Assembly (NCBI GenBank): GCA_964438205.1
Contig: CAYTJQ010000010.1
Coordinates: forward strand, 1-64,000
From: Pseudohaliea sp964438205
GTDB lineage: Bacteria > Pseudomonadota > Gammaproteobacteria > Pseudomonadales > Halieaceae
Direction of reading: 5' to 3'
Length of the DNA: 64,000 bases
Below, piece by piece: positions 26,466 through 34,979 of the stretch; position 1 is the first letter of the stretch; every line of letters begins with the position of its first letter. Position numbers and translations under genes: made by a program. The notes under the pieces are model-generated. The model made no database searches. It was not told where the DNA came from and saw only the letters and a list, made by a program, of their open reading frames with translations.

Positions 26466-26565
26466 GTCCCGCGCCGCTGACCCATGCTCATGGGAGTGAT
26501 TCGCATTGCATCCCCTGCGGCCGTTACGCGGGTATGCTGCGCGGGAATGACGAGGACGACACGCC

Positions 26566-27624
26566 ATGAGCCAGACCATCGCCGCCACCGGCATTTCATC
26601 CACCACGGAAAAAGCCACCCAGGAAACCCTGCTGTCGCCGCGCTTCTACCGCACGGACTACGACGCCATGGACCGCCTGGACATCACGCCGGTTCGCCGC
26701 GAATGGGACGAGATGATGGCGGAATTCGAGCGTGATGAAAACCGGCCCCACTTCCGCAAGGAAATCACCTTCGACGACGTCAACATCCCGGAAGAACTTC
26801 ACGACGAGTTCCTGGATTTCCTCACCACGTCGGTAACCTCCGAGTACTCCGGCTGCGTGCTCTACCAGGAAATCCAGAAGAACGTGGAGAACAAGGACAT
26901 CGCCGACCTCATGGGCTACATGGCCCGGGACGAGTCGCGCCACGCCGGCTTCATCAACAAGTCCCTGAAGAACCTGGGCGTCGCCGTCGACCTCGGCTTC
27001 CTCAAGCGCGAGAAGGCCTATACCTTTTTCAAGCCGAAATACATCTTCTACGCGACCTATCTGTCCGAAAAGATCGGCTACGCCCGCTACATCACCATCT
27101 ACCGGCACCTCGAGCGGCACCCCGAGTACCGCTTTCACCCGATCTTCAACTGGTTCATGGAGTGGTGTAACGACGAGTTCCGCCACGGTGAGGCCTTCGC
27201 GCTGATCATGCGCGCCAACCCGCACCTGACCAGCGGCCTCAACAAGCTGTGGATCCGCTTCTTCCTGCTCGCCGTGTACTCCACCATGTACGTGCGCGAC
27301 CACACCCGACCGCAGCTCTACAAGGCGCTGGGCATGGACCCGACGGAGTTCGACTACAAGGTCTTCGACATCACCACGGAGATCAGCAAGCAGATCTTCC
27401 CGCTCACCCTCGACACCGACAACCCGGCCTTCCGCCGCGGCCTAGAGCGGCTGCGGGACATCAACATCGCCACCCAGGCGGCGAAGCAGCGCGGCGGTAT
27501 CGTTGGCCGGCTGCAGCGCGGCTGGCTGGCCGCACGCGGCGCGGCGACCTTCGCGCGCCTCTACCTCATGCCGGTGAAGTCGAACGAACTGCCCGAGCAG
27601 GTGCGCATGGCACCGGCCTGGTAA
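26566..27624 (+). CDS. acsF: Mg-protoporphyrin IX monomethyl ester oxidative cyclase AcsF
   Basis: A 352-residue di-iron enzyme that forms the isocyclic ring E of (bacterio)chlorophyll with O2. The carboxylate/histidine ligand motifs are intact: EYSGCVLYQEI, DESRHAGF and NDEFRHGEAF. It is the aerobic counterpart of BchE, which is not seen in the window. Own promoter with a PpsR-type operator upstream. Transcribed toward bchG-lhaA-bchP, ending 19 bp from a small convergent gene. Confidence 0.97.
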   Translation: MSQTIAATGISSTTEKATQETLLSPRFYRTDYDAMDRLDITPVRREWDEMMAEFERDENRPHFRKEITFDDVNIPEELHDEFLDFLTTSVTSEYSGCVLYQEIQKNVENKDIADLMGYMARDESRHAGFINKSLKNLGVAVDLGFLKREKAYTFFKPKYIFYATYLSEKIGYARYITIYRHLERHPEYRFHPIFNWFMEWCNDEFRHGEAFALIMRANPHLTSGLNKLWIRFFLLAVYSTMYVRDHTRPQLYKALGMDPTEFDYKVFDITTEISKQIFPLTLDTDNPAFRRGLERLRDINIATQAAKQRGGIVGRLQRGWLAARGAATFARLYLMPVKSNELPEQVRMAPAW

Positions 27625-27643
27625 GCCGTCGGCTAAACCGCTC

Positions 27644-27898
27644 CTAACCCCGGCCGGTCCGCCAGCGACCGGCCACATCCAGCCCGTGGGCGACCCCCGC
27701 CAGTGCAAGCCACAGGCCCAGCAGCGCAACCGGCGCACCGGTCAGCGCCGCGCGCAGCCCCAGCAGCAGGCAGGCGCCGGCGGCGAGATTGGGGAGCAGG
27801 GTCCGGCCCCGACCGGCGCGAAGGAAAAGCACGGCCTCAAGCAGTAGCAGCAGCAGGAGCGCATCGACGATGCGCCCGCTGGCGAACCAGCCTTCCAC
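27644..27898 (-). CDS. Small hydrophobic membrane protein of unknown function
   Basis: An 84-residue protein with three hydrophobic stretches (VDALLLLLLLEAVLFL, LAAGACLLLGLRAAL, VALLGLWLALAGVAHGL) and a basic C-terminus. GTG start at 27898 with GGAG close by, so the start is weak. It follows bchP on the same strand but is separated by a strong 37-bp hairpin. No family recognised. It could assist AcsF/BchP or pigment-complex assembly, or be a membrane gene unrelated to photosynthesis. Confidence 0.55.
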   Translation of the reverse strand: MEGWFASGRIVDALLLLLLLEAVLFLRAGRGRTLLPNLAAGACLLLGLRAALTGAPVALLGLWLALAGVAHGLDVAGRWRTGRG

Positions 27899-27917
27899 GC
27901 TCCGCGGCGCCCGGGGT

Positions 27918-27954
27918 TAGTGTCCTGTCCGGTGGTCCACCGGACAGGACACTA
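27918..27954. terminator. 37-bp perfect inverted repeat after bchP
   Basis: An 18-bp arm TAGTGTCCTGTCCGGTGG and its exact complement are separated by one base. The right arm ends on the bchP stop codon (27952-27954). No T-run follows on the minus strand (the next bases are ACCCCGGG). It is strong enough to pause polymerase or to protect the bchP mRNA 3' end. Confidence 0.7.
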
Positions 27955-29145
27955 GCGAGCGAAGCCGAGGAGGTGGGCGACGTCCTTGAAGAAGATCCGC
28001 ATATGCGCGACCGGGCGGGCGCGCTGCAGCTTCTTCTGGGTGTAGGCCTGCCAGGTGAGGTACTGGACGTCCGGGTCCCGGCAGATCTTCACGAACTTCT
28101 CCCGACGCTTGTCGGTCGTGTACCAGAAGCGCTGCATGATGCCGAGAATGAAGAACACGCGGCCGTGCTCGCGCATGAAACGCTTGCGCGCTCGCTTGAG
28201 CACGCGCGCGTCGGCGGTGGCGAGGAACTGCGCCACGGCCTCGCCGGCCAGGCGGCCCCCGACCATGGCGTAGTAGATGCCCTCGCCCGAGGCCGGCGCG
28301 ACCACACCGGCGGCATCGCCGGCGAGGAGTACGTTGCGGCCGTCGTCCCAGCGCTTCAGCGGCTTCAGGGGGATCGGCGCACCCTCCCGGCGCACCGTCC
28401 GGGCGTCGGTCAGGCCCACGTCGGCCCGCAGCATCGCCACGGATGCCGGCGCCGAGAAGCCCTTCTGTTCACTGCCAACGCCGATACTGGTCTTGTCGCC
28501 GTGGGGAAACACCCAGGCATAGAAATCCGGTGACAGGCGCCCCTGGTACCAGACATCGCAGCGCTGCGGGTCGAAGTCGGCGCCGTCGTTGGCCGCCGGC
28601 GACTCGACGATCTCGTGGTAGGCGAACACCGTGCGCACCTTGTCGCCGCCGGGCACACAGCGCGCGGCCACCCGGGAGCGGGCGCCGTCCGCGCCGATCA
28701 CGGCGCGGGCCACGACCTGCCGCTTCTCGCCCACCGTATCCTTGTCCAGGTAGGTGATGCACACCGTGCCGTCATCGAGGTAGTCGAGGTCCTTGAAGGT
28801 GGCCGTGCGCACCGTCGCGCCGGCCTCCGCCGCCCGCTTGCGCAGCCAGGGGTCGAACACATCGCGGTCCACCATGCCGACGTAGGTATCACCCACCGGC
28901 ATGTCGACGCGCTCGTTCGCCGGGGAGACCATGCGCGCGGCACTGATCCGGGCCACGAGCAGGTGCTGGGGTATGTCGAAGTCCTCGATCAGCCGCGGCG
29001 GAATGGCGCCGCCGCAGGGCTTGATGCGGAAGGCCCGCTCCAGCAGGAGCACGCGGTGCCCGCCGCGAGCGAGGTCCGTGGCAGCGGTCGCGCCGGCGGG
29101 ACCACCACCGACCACGACCACGTCAAAGGTTTCTGTGTCTTGCAT
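27952..29145 (-). CDS. bchP: Geranylgeranyl reductase BchP
   Basis: A 397-residue FAD enzyme that reduces the geranylgeranyl tail of bacteriochlorophyll to phytyl. The N-terminal dinucleotide-binding fold DVVVVGGGPAGATAATDLARGG, the CGGAIPPRLIEDF motif and the GDAAGVVAPASGEGIYYAMVGGR signature identify it. Length is typical. It lies 5 bp after an LhaA-family gene in bchG-lhaA-bchP, the order common in purple bacteria. Confidence 0.97.
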   Translation of the reverse strand: MQDTETFDVVVVGGGPAGATAATDLARGGHRVLLLERAFRIKPCGGAIPPRLIEDFDIPQHLLVARISAARMVSPANERVDMPVGDTYVGMVDRDVFDPWLRKRAAEAGATVRTATFKDLDYLDDGTVCITYLDKDTVGEKRQVVARAVIGADGARSRVAARCVPGGDKVRTVFAYHEIVESPAANDGADFDPQRCDVWYQGRLSPDFYAWVFPHGDKTSIGVGSEQKGFSAPASVAMLRADVGLTDARTVRREGAPIPLKPLKRWDDGRNVLLAGDAAGVVAPASGEGIYYAMVGGRLAGEAVAQFLATADARVLKRARKRFMREHGRVFFILGIMQRFWYTTDKRREKFVKICRDPDVQYLTWQAYTQKKLQRARPVAHMRIFFKDVAHLLGFAR

Positions 29146-29150
29146 CCGGG

Positions 29151-30521
29151 TTACCTCCCCTGGAGTACTTCGGCCATGGCCACGTCCCCGAAGGTCGCTG
29201 CCGGCCGGTCATCTGTGTTGTCTGCGGTAGCGAGGCGCACGGTCAGGCCGAGCACCGCCGCGTAAAGGAACAGTGCCGCCTCGCCGGAAAAGACGATGGC
29301 GTAGGCGTGCACCGGGTTGTCGAGAAACTGGCGGGACACGTCGATGGCGACGGTGCCGAGAAAACCACCGAGGCCGAAGGCGATGGCCTGGGCGCCGCCC
29401 CAGAGTCCCATGCGAATGCCCTCGCTACGATGCCTGCCGCGACCGGCGAGGGTCATCATCGAGGCGATCGCGGCCACCGCGAACGCACCGTTGGCGACGC
29501 CGAGCAGGAAGACATTGAGACGCAGCGGCCAATACAATGCCTGTCCGCCCCCGTAGGCGATGCCCGCCAGGGCCAGGGCCGAGGCGGCGCAGCCGCCCAC
29601 GGTCCACCAGCGGAGCAGGCCCGGTGCGGCGCGGCGCGCGGCGGTACCGGTGATCGCAACGAGCAGCATGCCCAGGAGGACGCCGCCGTGCTGTACGCCC
29701 GCGAGCTGGGTGGACTCCCCGGGCGTCATGCCGAAGACCATGCCCGCGTAGGGTTCCAGGATCAGGTCCTGGGTGCTGTAGGCCAGCATGGACACGAAGA
29801 CGAAGATCGTGAAGCGGCGCGCATCGGCTTCTTCCCAGACCTCGCGCAGCGCCTGGCCGAAACGCGGCCGCGCGGCGCCGTGGGGCAATGCGTCTTGCTC
29901 TGCGACCGGCGCCGACCGGGCGGCGCCCTCCACGCCCCAGAGCGCGAGCAGCGTGAGCAGGAAAGCGGCGGCCGAGACGGTGGCCGTGACGGCCACGAGC
30001 CGCTCGGGGCTGAACGGATCGAGGAAATGCCCGGCAGCGCCGGCGGTAATGGCGAAACCGGCAATCATCATGATCCAGACGATGGTCGCCGCCGCCGCCC
30101 GGCGGCCCGGATCGACCCGCTTGGCGAGGAGCGCGAGCAGCGAGGTCCCCGCCGAGCCGACCCCGAGGCCGATGACCACGAAGGAGCAGACCGCGATGGC
30201 GACGCCGAGGCCGTGGGCCGTGGCCATGACGGCCGTGCCGGTCGCCGCACCGACCCCGCCGAGGGCGAGGGCGAACATGCCGCCGATGATCCAGGGCGTG
30301 CGACGCCCGCCCACGTCCGAGCGATGGCCGAAGTGCGGCCGGCTCATCTGCACCACGTGGTGCAGGGCCACGAGAAAGCCGGGGAGCATGGCGGGCAAAG
30401 CCAGTTCGACGACCATCACCCGGTTGATGGTGGAGGTGGTGAGCACGACGATGGCGCCGAGCGCGGTCTGCACGAGGCCGAGGCGCACGATGGCCAGCCA
30501 GCCGAGCCCCGGCGCGCTCAC
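29151..30521 (-). CDS. BCD-family (LhaA/PucC-like) major facilitator protein, bchG-bchP linked
   Basis: A 456-residue inner-membrane protein with about 12 predicted helices. Family features: the N-terminal LVQTALGAIVVLTTSTINRVMVVELALPAMLPG and the loop HRSDVGGRRTPWIIGG. This is the PGC gene often called orf428 or bch2, related to LhaA and PucC, thought to aid bacteriochlorophyll delivery or light-harvesting assembly. GTG start overlaps bchG by 4 bp. A second family member is at 41884. Confidence 0.9.
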   Translation of the reverse strand: MSAPGLGWLAIVRLGLVQTALGAIVVLTTSTINRVMVVELALPAMLPGFLVALHHVVQMSRPHFGHRSDVGGRRTPWIIGGMFALALGGVGAATGTAVMATAHGLGVAIAVCSFVVIGLGVGSAGTSLLALLAKRVDPGRRAAAATIVWIMMIAGFAITAGAAGHFLDPFSPERLVAVTATVSAAAFLLTLLALWGVEGAARSAPVAEQDALPHGAARPRFGQALREVWEEADARRFTIFVFVSMLAYSTQDLILEPYAGMVFGMTPGESTQLAGVQHGGVLLGMLLVAITGTAARRAAPGLLRWWTVGGCAASALALAGIAYGGGQALYWPLRLNVFLLGVANGAFAVAAIASMMTLAGRGRHRSEGIRMGLWGGAQAIAFGLGGFLGTVAIDVSRQFLDNPVHAYAIVFSGEAALFLYAAVLGLTVRLATADNTDDRPAATFGDVAMAEVLQGR

Positions 30522-31432
30522 AGGGCAGCCCCGAGGCCGCGCACGGCCGCTGCACTGGTCATCATACCGAGCACATAGAGGGTCACCCCGGTACCGTTGT
30601 ACCAGGGCGCGAGACCTTTCGGGTCAGTGAGCAGTCGCTTCATCGCCAACCCCTGTAATGCCAGCATCCCGGCGACGACAGCGGCGTGCCAGGGACGGTC
30701 CCAGGAAAGCAGCAGCGCGATGACCGCGACCTGTGGCAGCGCCATGACCACGCAGGCCAGCTTCGCCGCCCGCTCCGGGCCCAGCTGCACCGGGATCGTG
30801 CGCACCCCGAGGCGGCGGTCCCCCTCGATGGCCTTGAAGTCGTTGAGCGTCATGATGCCGTGGGCGCCGAGGCTGTAGAGCACGGCGAGGAGCAGGATCG
30901 GCACCGGCGGCAGCACCCCGCCGAGCATGACCGCCGCCCCGGTCACCCAGGCGAGCCCCTCGTAGGCGAAGCCGCAGGCCGCGTTGCCCCACCAGCCGTT
31001 GAGCTTGAGCCGCGCGGGCGGCGCGCTGTAGGCCCAGGCGAGAGCGAGGCCGAGGAGCGTCGCCCAGAACACCGCGGGGCCGAGCACCCAGGCCACGGGC
31101 AGCGCAAGCAGGGACCAGAAAATGGCGTAGTAGAGGCCGATATTCCCGGGGACGCGGCCGGAAGGAATGGGCCGGCCCGGCTCGTTGATGGCGTCGACCT
31201 CGCGGTCGAACCAGTCGTTGACCACCTGGCTGGCCCCGCAGACCAGGGGCCCGGCCAGGATAATGCCGGCGACGAAGGCCCAGGGGCGCTCCAGTAGCGG
31301 CGTACCGGCCGAGACGACACCGCAGCCGAAGGCCCACATGGGCGGAAACCACGTGATGGGCTTGAGGAGCTGCAGGAGCGCCTTGGGATCGACGCGCGCA
31401 CCCCCGCTGACGACAGACTCGGAGCCTTGCAT
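30518..31432 (-). CDS. bchG: Bacteriochlorophyll synthase BchG
   Basis: A 304-residue membrane prenyltransferase (UbiA superfamily) that esterifies bacteriochlorophyllide a with geranylgeranyl diphosphate. The Mg-diphosphate-binding motif NDWFDREVDAINEPGRPIPSG and the KPITWFPPMWAFGCGVVSAG N-terminal signature are clear, with about eight hydrophobic helices. First gene of bchG-lhaA-bchP; PpsR-type operators lie upstream, between it and ppsR. Confidence 0.97.
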   Translation of the reverse strand: MQGSESVVSGGARVDPKALLQLLKPITWFPPMWAFGCGVVSAGTPLLERPWAFVAGIILAGPLVCGASQVVNDWFDREVDAINEPGRPIPSGRVPGNIGLYYAIFWSLLALPVAWVLGPAVFWATLLGLALAWAYSAPPARLKLNGWWGNAACGFAYEGLAWVTGAAVMLGGVLPPVPILLLAVLYSLGAHGIMTLNDFKAIEGDRRLGVRTIPVQLGPERAAKLACVVMALPQVAVIALLLSWDRPWHAAVVAGMLALQGLAMKRLLTDPKGLAPWYNGTGVTLYVLGMMTSAAAVRGLGAAL

Positions 31433-31461
31433 ACCCCGACTATAGAAGCGCCCCCGGGGAG

Positions 31462-31513
31462 CGTCAATCAGGATTTACACTTTTGGCGCGAGAACTGTCA
31501 GATTATCTTGACA
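31462..31513. promoter_or_regulatory. PpsR/CrtJ operators upstream of bchG
   Basis: One exact site TGT-CAGATTATCTTG-ACA at 31496-31513 and one degenerate site CGT-CAATCAGGATTT-ACA at 31462-31479; starts are 34 bp apart. On the minus strand the exact site provides CTGACA (a -35-like hexamer) and the degenerate site covers the TGTAAA -10-like region 16 bp further. Confidence 0.7.
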
Positions 31514-31544
31514 GAGCGCAAGGCGGTGGCGCCGGGGGGCACCC

Positions 31545-32927
31545 TCAGGAGGAGATAACGTCCGACTCAACCCCGGAAATGTCGTAGCGCCGGAGCTTTG
31601 CGTAGAGGCTCTGGCGGCTCAGGCCGAGGAGTTCGGCGGCGGAGGCCCGGTTGTCCTGCGTGAGCTCCAGCGCCGCGCGGATGCACATGGCCTCGATGAT
31701 GTCCGTGGACTCGCGGACCAGCTCCTTCAGGGGCATGCGGCCGACCCGGCGCGTGATCTGCTCGATGGACGCGGGCAGGCTCTCGCCGCTCGGCTGGCCG
31801 TCGCTGACCCGCCGGCTGACATCGCGGATATAAAAGGCGAGCCGGCCCCGGGGGGCGTCGTCGAGGGTGCAGGCGGAGATCTCGACGTCCGTGTTCACGC
31901 CGCCCTCGCCACGGAGCACCGTGGAGAAAAGCTTCACCGATCCACGCTCATTGAGGTTGGACAGCAGCACGGAGAGATCCACCCCGGAGCGGCCCAGCCA
32001 GCGGTCGGCGGAAAGGCCCGTGATCCGGTCCTCACCCAGCACCTGCGCCAGGTCCAGGAAGGTCTTGTTGGCGGCCAGCACGCGGCCTTCCGGGTCGGTG
32101 AGCAGCACCGCATCGGGGGCCCGCTGCAGGCTCGGCGGCAGCGGTTGCTCATCGCCGCCGGCACGCTCGGCGCTTTCCAGGGCGAAGCGCACCAGGAAAC
32201 GGGCCTCGCTGCCCTGGCGCAGATAGCTGACCACCACGGTCAACGGCGCGTCGGAAGCGGCGCGGGTCACACCGGAGAGCACCGCCCTGCCGGTAGCCTG
32301 GGCCTCGGCGAGCAGTCCGGCAATATCACGCTGAGAGCGCTCGGAGAGACCCGGGGGGAAGGGCTTGCCGACGACCCGGTTGCCGCCACCCAGCAGCTCG
32401 CTCGCGGCCGGGTTCGCCTCCAGGACCCGGCTGCTGCCCGCATCCACGACCAGAATGGCGTCGGCGATCATGTCGAACAGCTGGCGGTAGCGGGTCTCGA
32501 CCTGGCGCAGGCGCCAGTAATCCTGCTCGAGGGCCTGCTGGGCATTGAGCAGTTGCTGGCGGAGGCTGGCCACGGGGCGCATGTCGCGCCCCGCGGCGAT
32601 CACGCCCTCGCCGTCCGGCAGGGCGACGAGCCGGTATTCCACCGGCAGCGGCGCGCCGTCTTCCAGGATATGGGCGAGGTCGATGCGCTGGGGCCTGTCG
32701 GGGTGGGCACGCACGGCAGCCAGGGCATCGGCGAGGCGCTGCCGGCTGTCGCCTTCCACCGTATCGAGGAGGGAGCGGCCGAGCCAGCGATCGTCGATAT
32801 GCGCCGCCAGCTCGCCCCCATCCAGCACAAGTTCAGCAATCCCGCCGTCGCTGTCGAGGACGAAACCAATGTCGGCTACCTTGGCGAGCAATCCGACCAG
32901 CGCTGAAGCGTCCAAATCGACGGCCAT
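31545..32927 (-). CDS. ppsR: Photosynthesis repressor PpsR/CrtJ
   Basis: A 460-residue cytosolic regulator. N-terminal region and two PAS domains (for example YRQLFDMIADAILVVDAGSSRVLEANPAASELLG and PDAVLLTDPEGRVLAANKTFL), then a C-terminal Fis-type helix-turn-helix (TQDNRASAAELLGLSRQSLYAKLRR). It represses bch, crt and puc/puf genes in oxygen or light in other purple bacteria by binding TGT-N12-ACA. Only two cysteines are present, C353 and C415; C415 corresponds to the HTH redox cysteine, but no cysteine lies near residue 250 where the known partner is. It sits between the bchG and bchF operons. Confidence 0.95.
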   Translation of the reverse strand: MAVDLDASALVGLLAKVADIGFVLDSDGGIAELVLDGGELAAHIDDRWLGRSLLDTVEGDSRQRLADALAAVRAHPDRPQRIDLAHILEDGAPLPVEYRLVALPDGEGVIAAGRDMRPVASLRQQLLNAQQALEQDYWRLRQVETRYRQLFDMIADAILVVDAGSSRVLEANPAASELLGGGNRVVGKPFPPGLSERSQRDIAGLLAEAQATGRAVLSGVTRAASDAPLTVVVSYLRQGSEARFLVRFALESAERAGGDEQPLPPSLQRAPDAVLLTDPEGRVLAANKTFLDLAQVLGEDRITGLSADRWLGRSGVDLSVLLSNLNERGSVKLFSTVLRGEGGVNTDVEISACTLDDAPRGRLAFYIRDVSRRVSDGQPSGESLPASIEQITRRVGRMPLKELVRESTDIIEAMCIRAALELTQDNRASAAELLGLSRQSLYAKLRRYDISGVESDVISS

Positions 32928-32995
32928 GCCCTCGCATCCGCAATTATAAATAATGGCATTTTTATATCTTTTGCCGATAAACGGCGGAAGCGCAG

Positions 32996-33001
32996 ATTAT
33001 A
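32996..33001 (-). promoter_or_regulatory. Putative -10 element of ppsR
   Basis: A perfect TATAAT on the minus strand, about 70 bp before the ppsR ATG, in an AT-rich stretch (32940-33060). The candidate -35 at 17 bp (CGTGTG) is poor. Confidence 0.4.
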
Positions 33002-33067
33002 CACATCCCCCACCCAGACACACGCTCTTGCGGCATGTAAAGAAAGTAAACGCCATGTTTTGATATT

Positions 33068-33111
33068 TGTCAATTTCACTAGACTCATGAAGGTGTCAGG
33101 TTTAGTTGACA
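33068..33111. promoter_or_regulatory. Paired PpsR/CrtJ operators upstream of bchF
   Basis: TGT-CAATTTCACTAG-ACT at 33068-33085 (last base deviates) and the exact TGT-CAGGTTTAGTTG-ACA at 33094-33111. Their starts are 26 bp apart. The right half of the second site forms the -35 of the bchF promoter. Confidence 0.85.
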
Positions 33112-33134
33112 ACTCTCGGCGAGAGGACTAACTT
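33106..33134 (+). promoter_or_regulatory. Promoter of the bchF-puhE operon
   Basis: TTGACA (33106-33111), 17-bp spacer, TAACTT (33129-33134). The spacer contains the inverted repeat CTCTCG-G-CGAGAG (33113-33125). The -35 overlaps the PpsR operator, so repressor binding would exclude polymerase. Confidence 0.65.
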
Positions 33135-33171
33135 TTCAGGAGCAGCAGATAAGTAGCGGTTGGTAGGACCC

Positions 33172-33702
33172 ATGGCAGCACATCCCCAAGGTGCGGGCAG
33201 CGCCTCCTTATATACACCGGAGCAGCGCCGCCGACGGGACGAGTCTCCCTGGACCCTGGTCCAGGGGATCCTCGCCCCGCTCCAGTTCCTCGTCTTCCTG
33301 GTGAGCCTGGCACTGGTGGTGAACTTTCTCCTCAATGGCACGGGCCTCGGCGCCGCGACCGCGTCCATCGTGCTGAAGACCGGCATCCTCTACACGATCA
33401 TGGTCACCGGGGCCATCTGGGAAAAGGTCGTGTTCGGCCAGTACCTCTTCGCCCCGGCTTTCTACTGGGAAGACATGGTGAGCATGCTGGTGATCGCCCT
33501 GCACACGGCCTACCTGCTGAGTTGGGTCTTCGACTGGTTCACCCCGGCCGGGCAGATGTGGATCGCCCTGGCCGCCTACGGCGCCTATGTCATCAACGCC
33601 GCACAGTTCCTTCTCAAGCTGCGCGCCGCCCGGCTGCAGGAGGCCGCCAACAGGGCCGCCAACACAGCCGCCGGCGGCACACTCGCGGGAGCCGCAGAAT
33701 GA
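33172..33702 (+). CDS. bchF: 2-vinyl bacteriochlorophyllide a hydratase BchF
   Basis: A 176-residue membrane protein that hydrates the 3-vinyl group of (bacterio)chlorophyllide. Family motifs: YTPEQRRRRDESPWTLVQGILAPLQF and VFGQYLFAPAFYWEDMVSM. Four hydrophobic helices. ATG at 33172 preferred over 33160. First gene of the bchFNBHLM-lhaA-puhABCE operon; its stop overlaps bchN (ATGA). Confidence 0.96.
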   Translation: MAAHPQGAGSASLYTPEQRRRRDESPWTLVQGILAPLQFLVFLVSLALVVNFLLNGTGLGAATASIVLKTGILYTIMVTGAIWEKVVFGQYLFAPAFYWEDMVSMLVIALHTAYLLSWVFDWFTPAGQMWIALAAYGAYVINAAQFLLKLRAARLQEAANRAANTAAGGTLAGAAE

Positions 33703-34973
33703 GCAACGCCGTCCTCGCCAGCGATCGCCCCGGCAGCACGCCGATCACCCAGGAGCGCGGCCAGCGCGCCGTGTTCTGCGGCCTCACGTCGATCATCTGG
33801 CTGCATCGCAAGATCCAGGATGCCTTTTTCCTCGTCGTGGGCTCACGCACCTGCGCCCACCTGATCCAGTCCGCCGCCGGCGTGATGATCTTCGCCGAAC
33901 CGCGCTTCGCCACCGCGGTCCTGCAGGACCGGGATCTCGCCGGCCTCGCCGATGCCAACGAAGAACTCGACCGGGTCGCGGCGCAGGTGATCGCCCGGCG
34001 CCCGGAGATCAAGACCATCTTCCTGGTCAGCTCCTGCCCCTCGGAGGTGATCAAGCTCGACCTGGCCAACGCCGCCCAGCGCCTGGCGCAGAAATACGAC
34101 GGCCGGGTCCGCTTCGTCGATTACTCCGGCAGCGGCATCGAGACCACCTTCACCCAGGGCGAGGACAGCTGCCTGGAAAGCCTCGCAGCGAAGCTGCCCG
34201 CCGACGACAGCGGCGCGCCGGCCCTGCTGGTCGCCGGCAGCCTTCCGGATATCGTCGAGGACCAGTTTGCCCGCCTTTTCGAGCAGCTTGGCATCGGCCC
34301 GGTGCACTTCTTCCCCGCGCGCAGCTCTACGGGCATGCCACCGGTGGGGCCCAATACCCGGCTCCTGCTCGCCCAGCCTTTCCTGGGCAACGCCACCCGC
34401 GCTCTCGAGAAGCGCGGCGCACAGCTCCTCAAGGCCCCCTACCCCTACGGCGCCGAGGGCACCACGGCGTGGCTGCGCGCAGCCGCAGACGCCTTCGGCG
34501 TGCCCCCGGCGCATTTCGAACAGGTGACGGCGGCGCCCCGGGCGCGTGCCGAGCGGGCGCTGCAGGCGCCGCGGGAACGGCTCGCCGGCAAGCGCATCGC
34601 CTTCCTGCCCGACTCGCAGATGGAGCTGCCTCTCGCCCGTTTCCTGCAGCGCGAGTGCGGCATGGAACTCGGCGAGATCGGCACGCCCTTCTTCGACCAG
34701 CAAACCATGGCCGCCGAGCTACCGCTGCTGCCCGAAGGCGTGCGCATCACCGAGGGCCAGGACCTCGATCCGCAGCTCGACCGCGTGCGCGCGGACCGGC
34801 CGGATCTCACGGTCTGCGGCCTGGGCATCGCCAACCCGCTGGAATCCGAGGGGCTGCGCACCAAGTGGTCCATTGAACTGGTCTTCACCCCCGTGCACGG
34901 CTACGACCAGGCTGGCGATCTCGCCGGCCTGTTCACGCGGCCGCTGGCACGGCAGGACATGCTGGAGGTATAG
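33699..34973 (+). CDS. bchN: Light-independent protochlorophyllide reductase subunit N
   Basis: A 424-residue NifD/E-like subunit of DPOR, which reduces protochlorophyllide in the dark. N-terminal cysteines for the NB cluster occur in AVFCGLTSI, GSRTCAHLIQ and LVSSCPSEVIK. With BchB it forms the catalytic heterotetramer receiving electrons from BchL. Start overlaps bchF by 4 bp. Confidence 0.97.
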   Translation: MSNAVLASDRPGSTPITQERGQRAVFCGLTSIIWLHRKIQDAFFLVVGSRTCAHLIQSAAGVMIFAEPRFATAVLQDRDLAGLADANEELDRVAAQVIARRPEIKTIFLVSSCPSEVIKLDLANAAQRLAQKYDGRVRFVDYSGSGIETTFTQGEDSCLESLAAKLPADDSGAPALLVAGSLPDIVEDQFARLFEQLGIGPVHFFPARSSTGMPPVGPNTRLLLAQPFLGNATRALEKRGAQLLKAPYPYGAEGTTAWLRAAADAFGVPPAHFEQVTAAPRARAERALQAPRERLAGKRIAFLPDSQMELPLARFLQRECGMELGEIGTPFFDQQTMAAELPLLPEGVRITEGQDLDPQLDRVRADRPDLTVCGLGIANPLESEGLRTKWSIELVFTPVHGYDQAGDLAGLFTRPLARQDMLEV

Positions 34974-34979
34974 GCAGCG

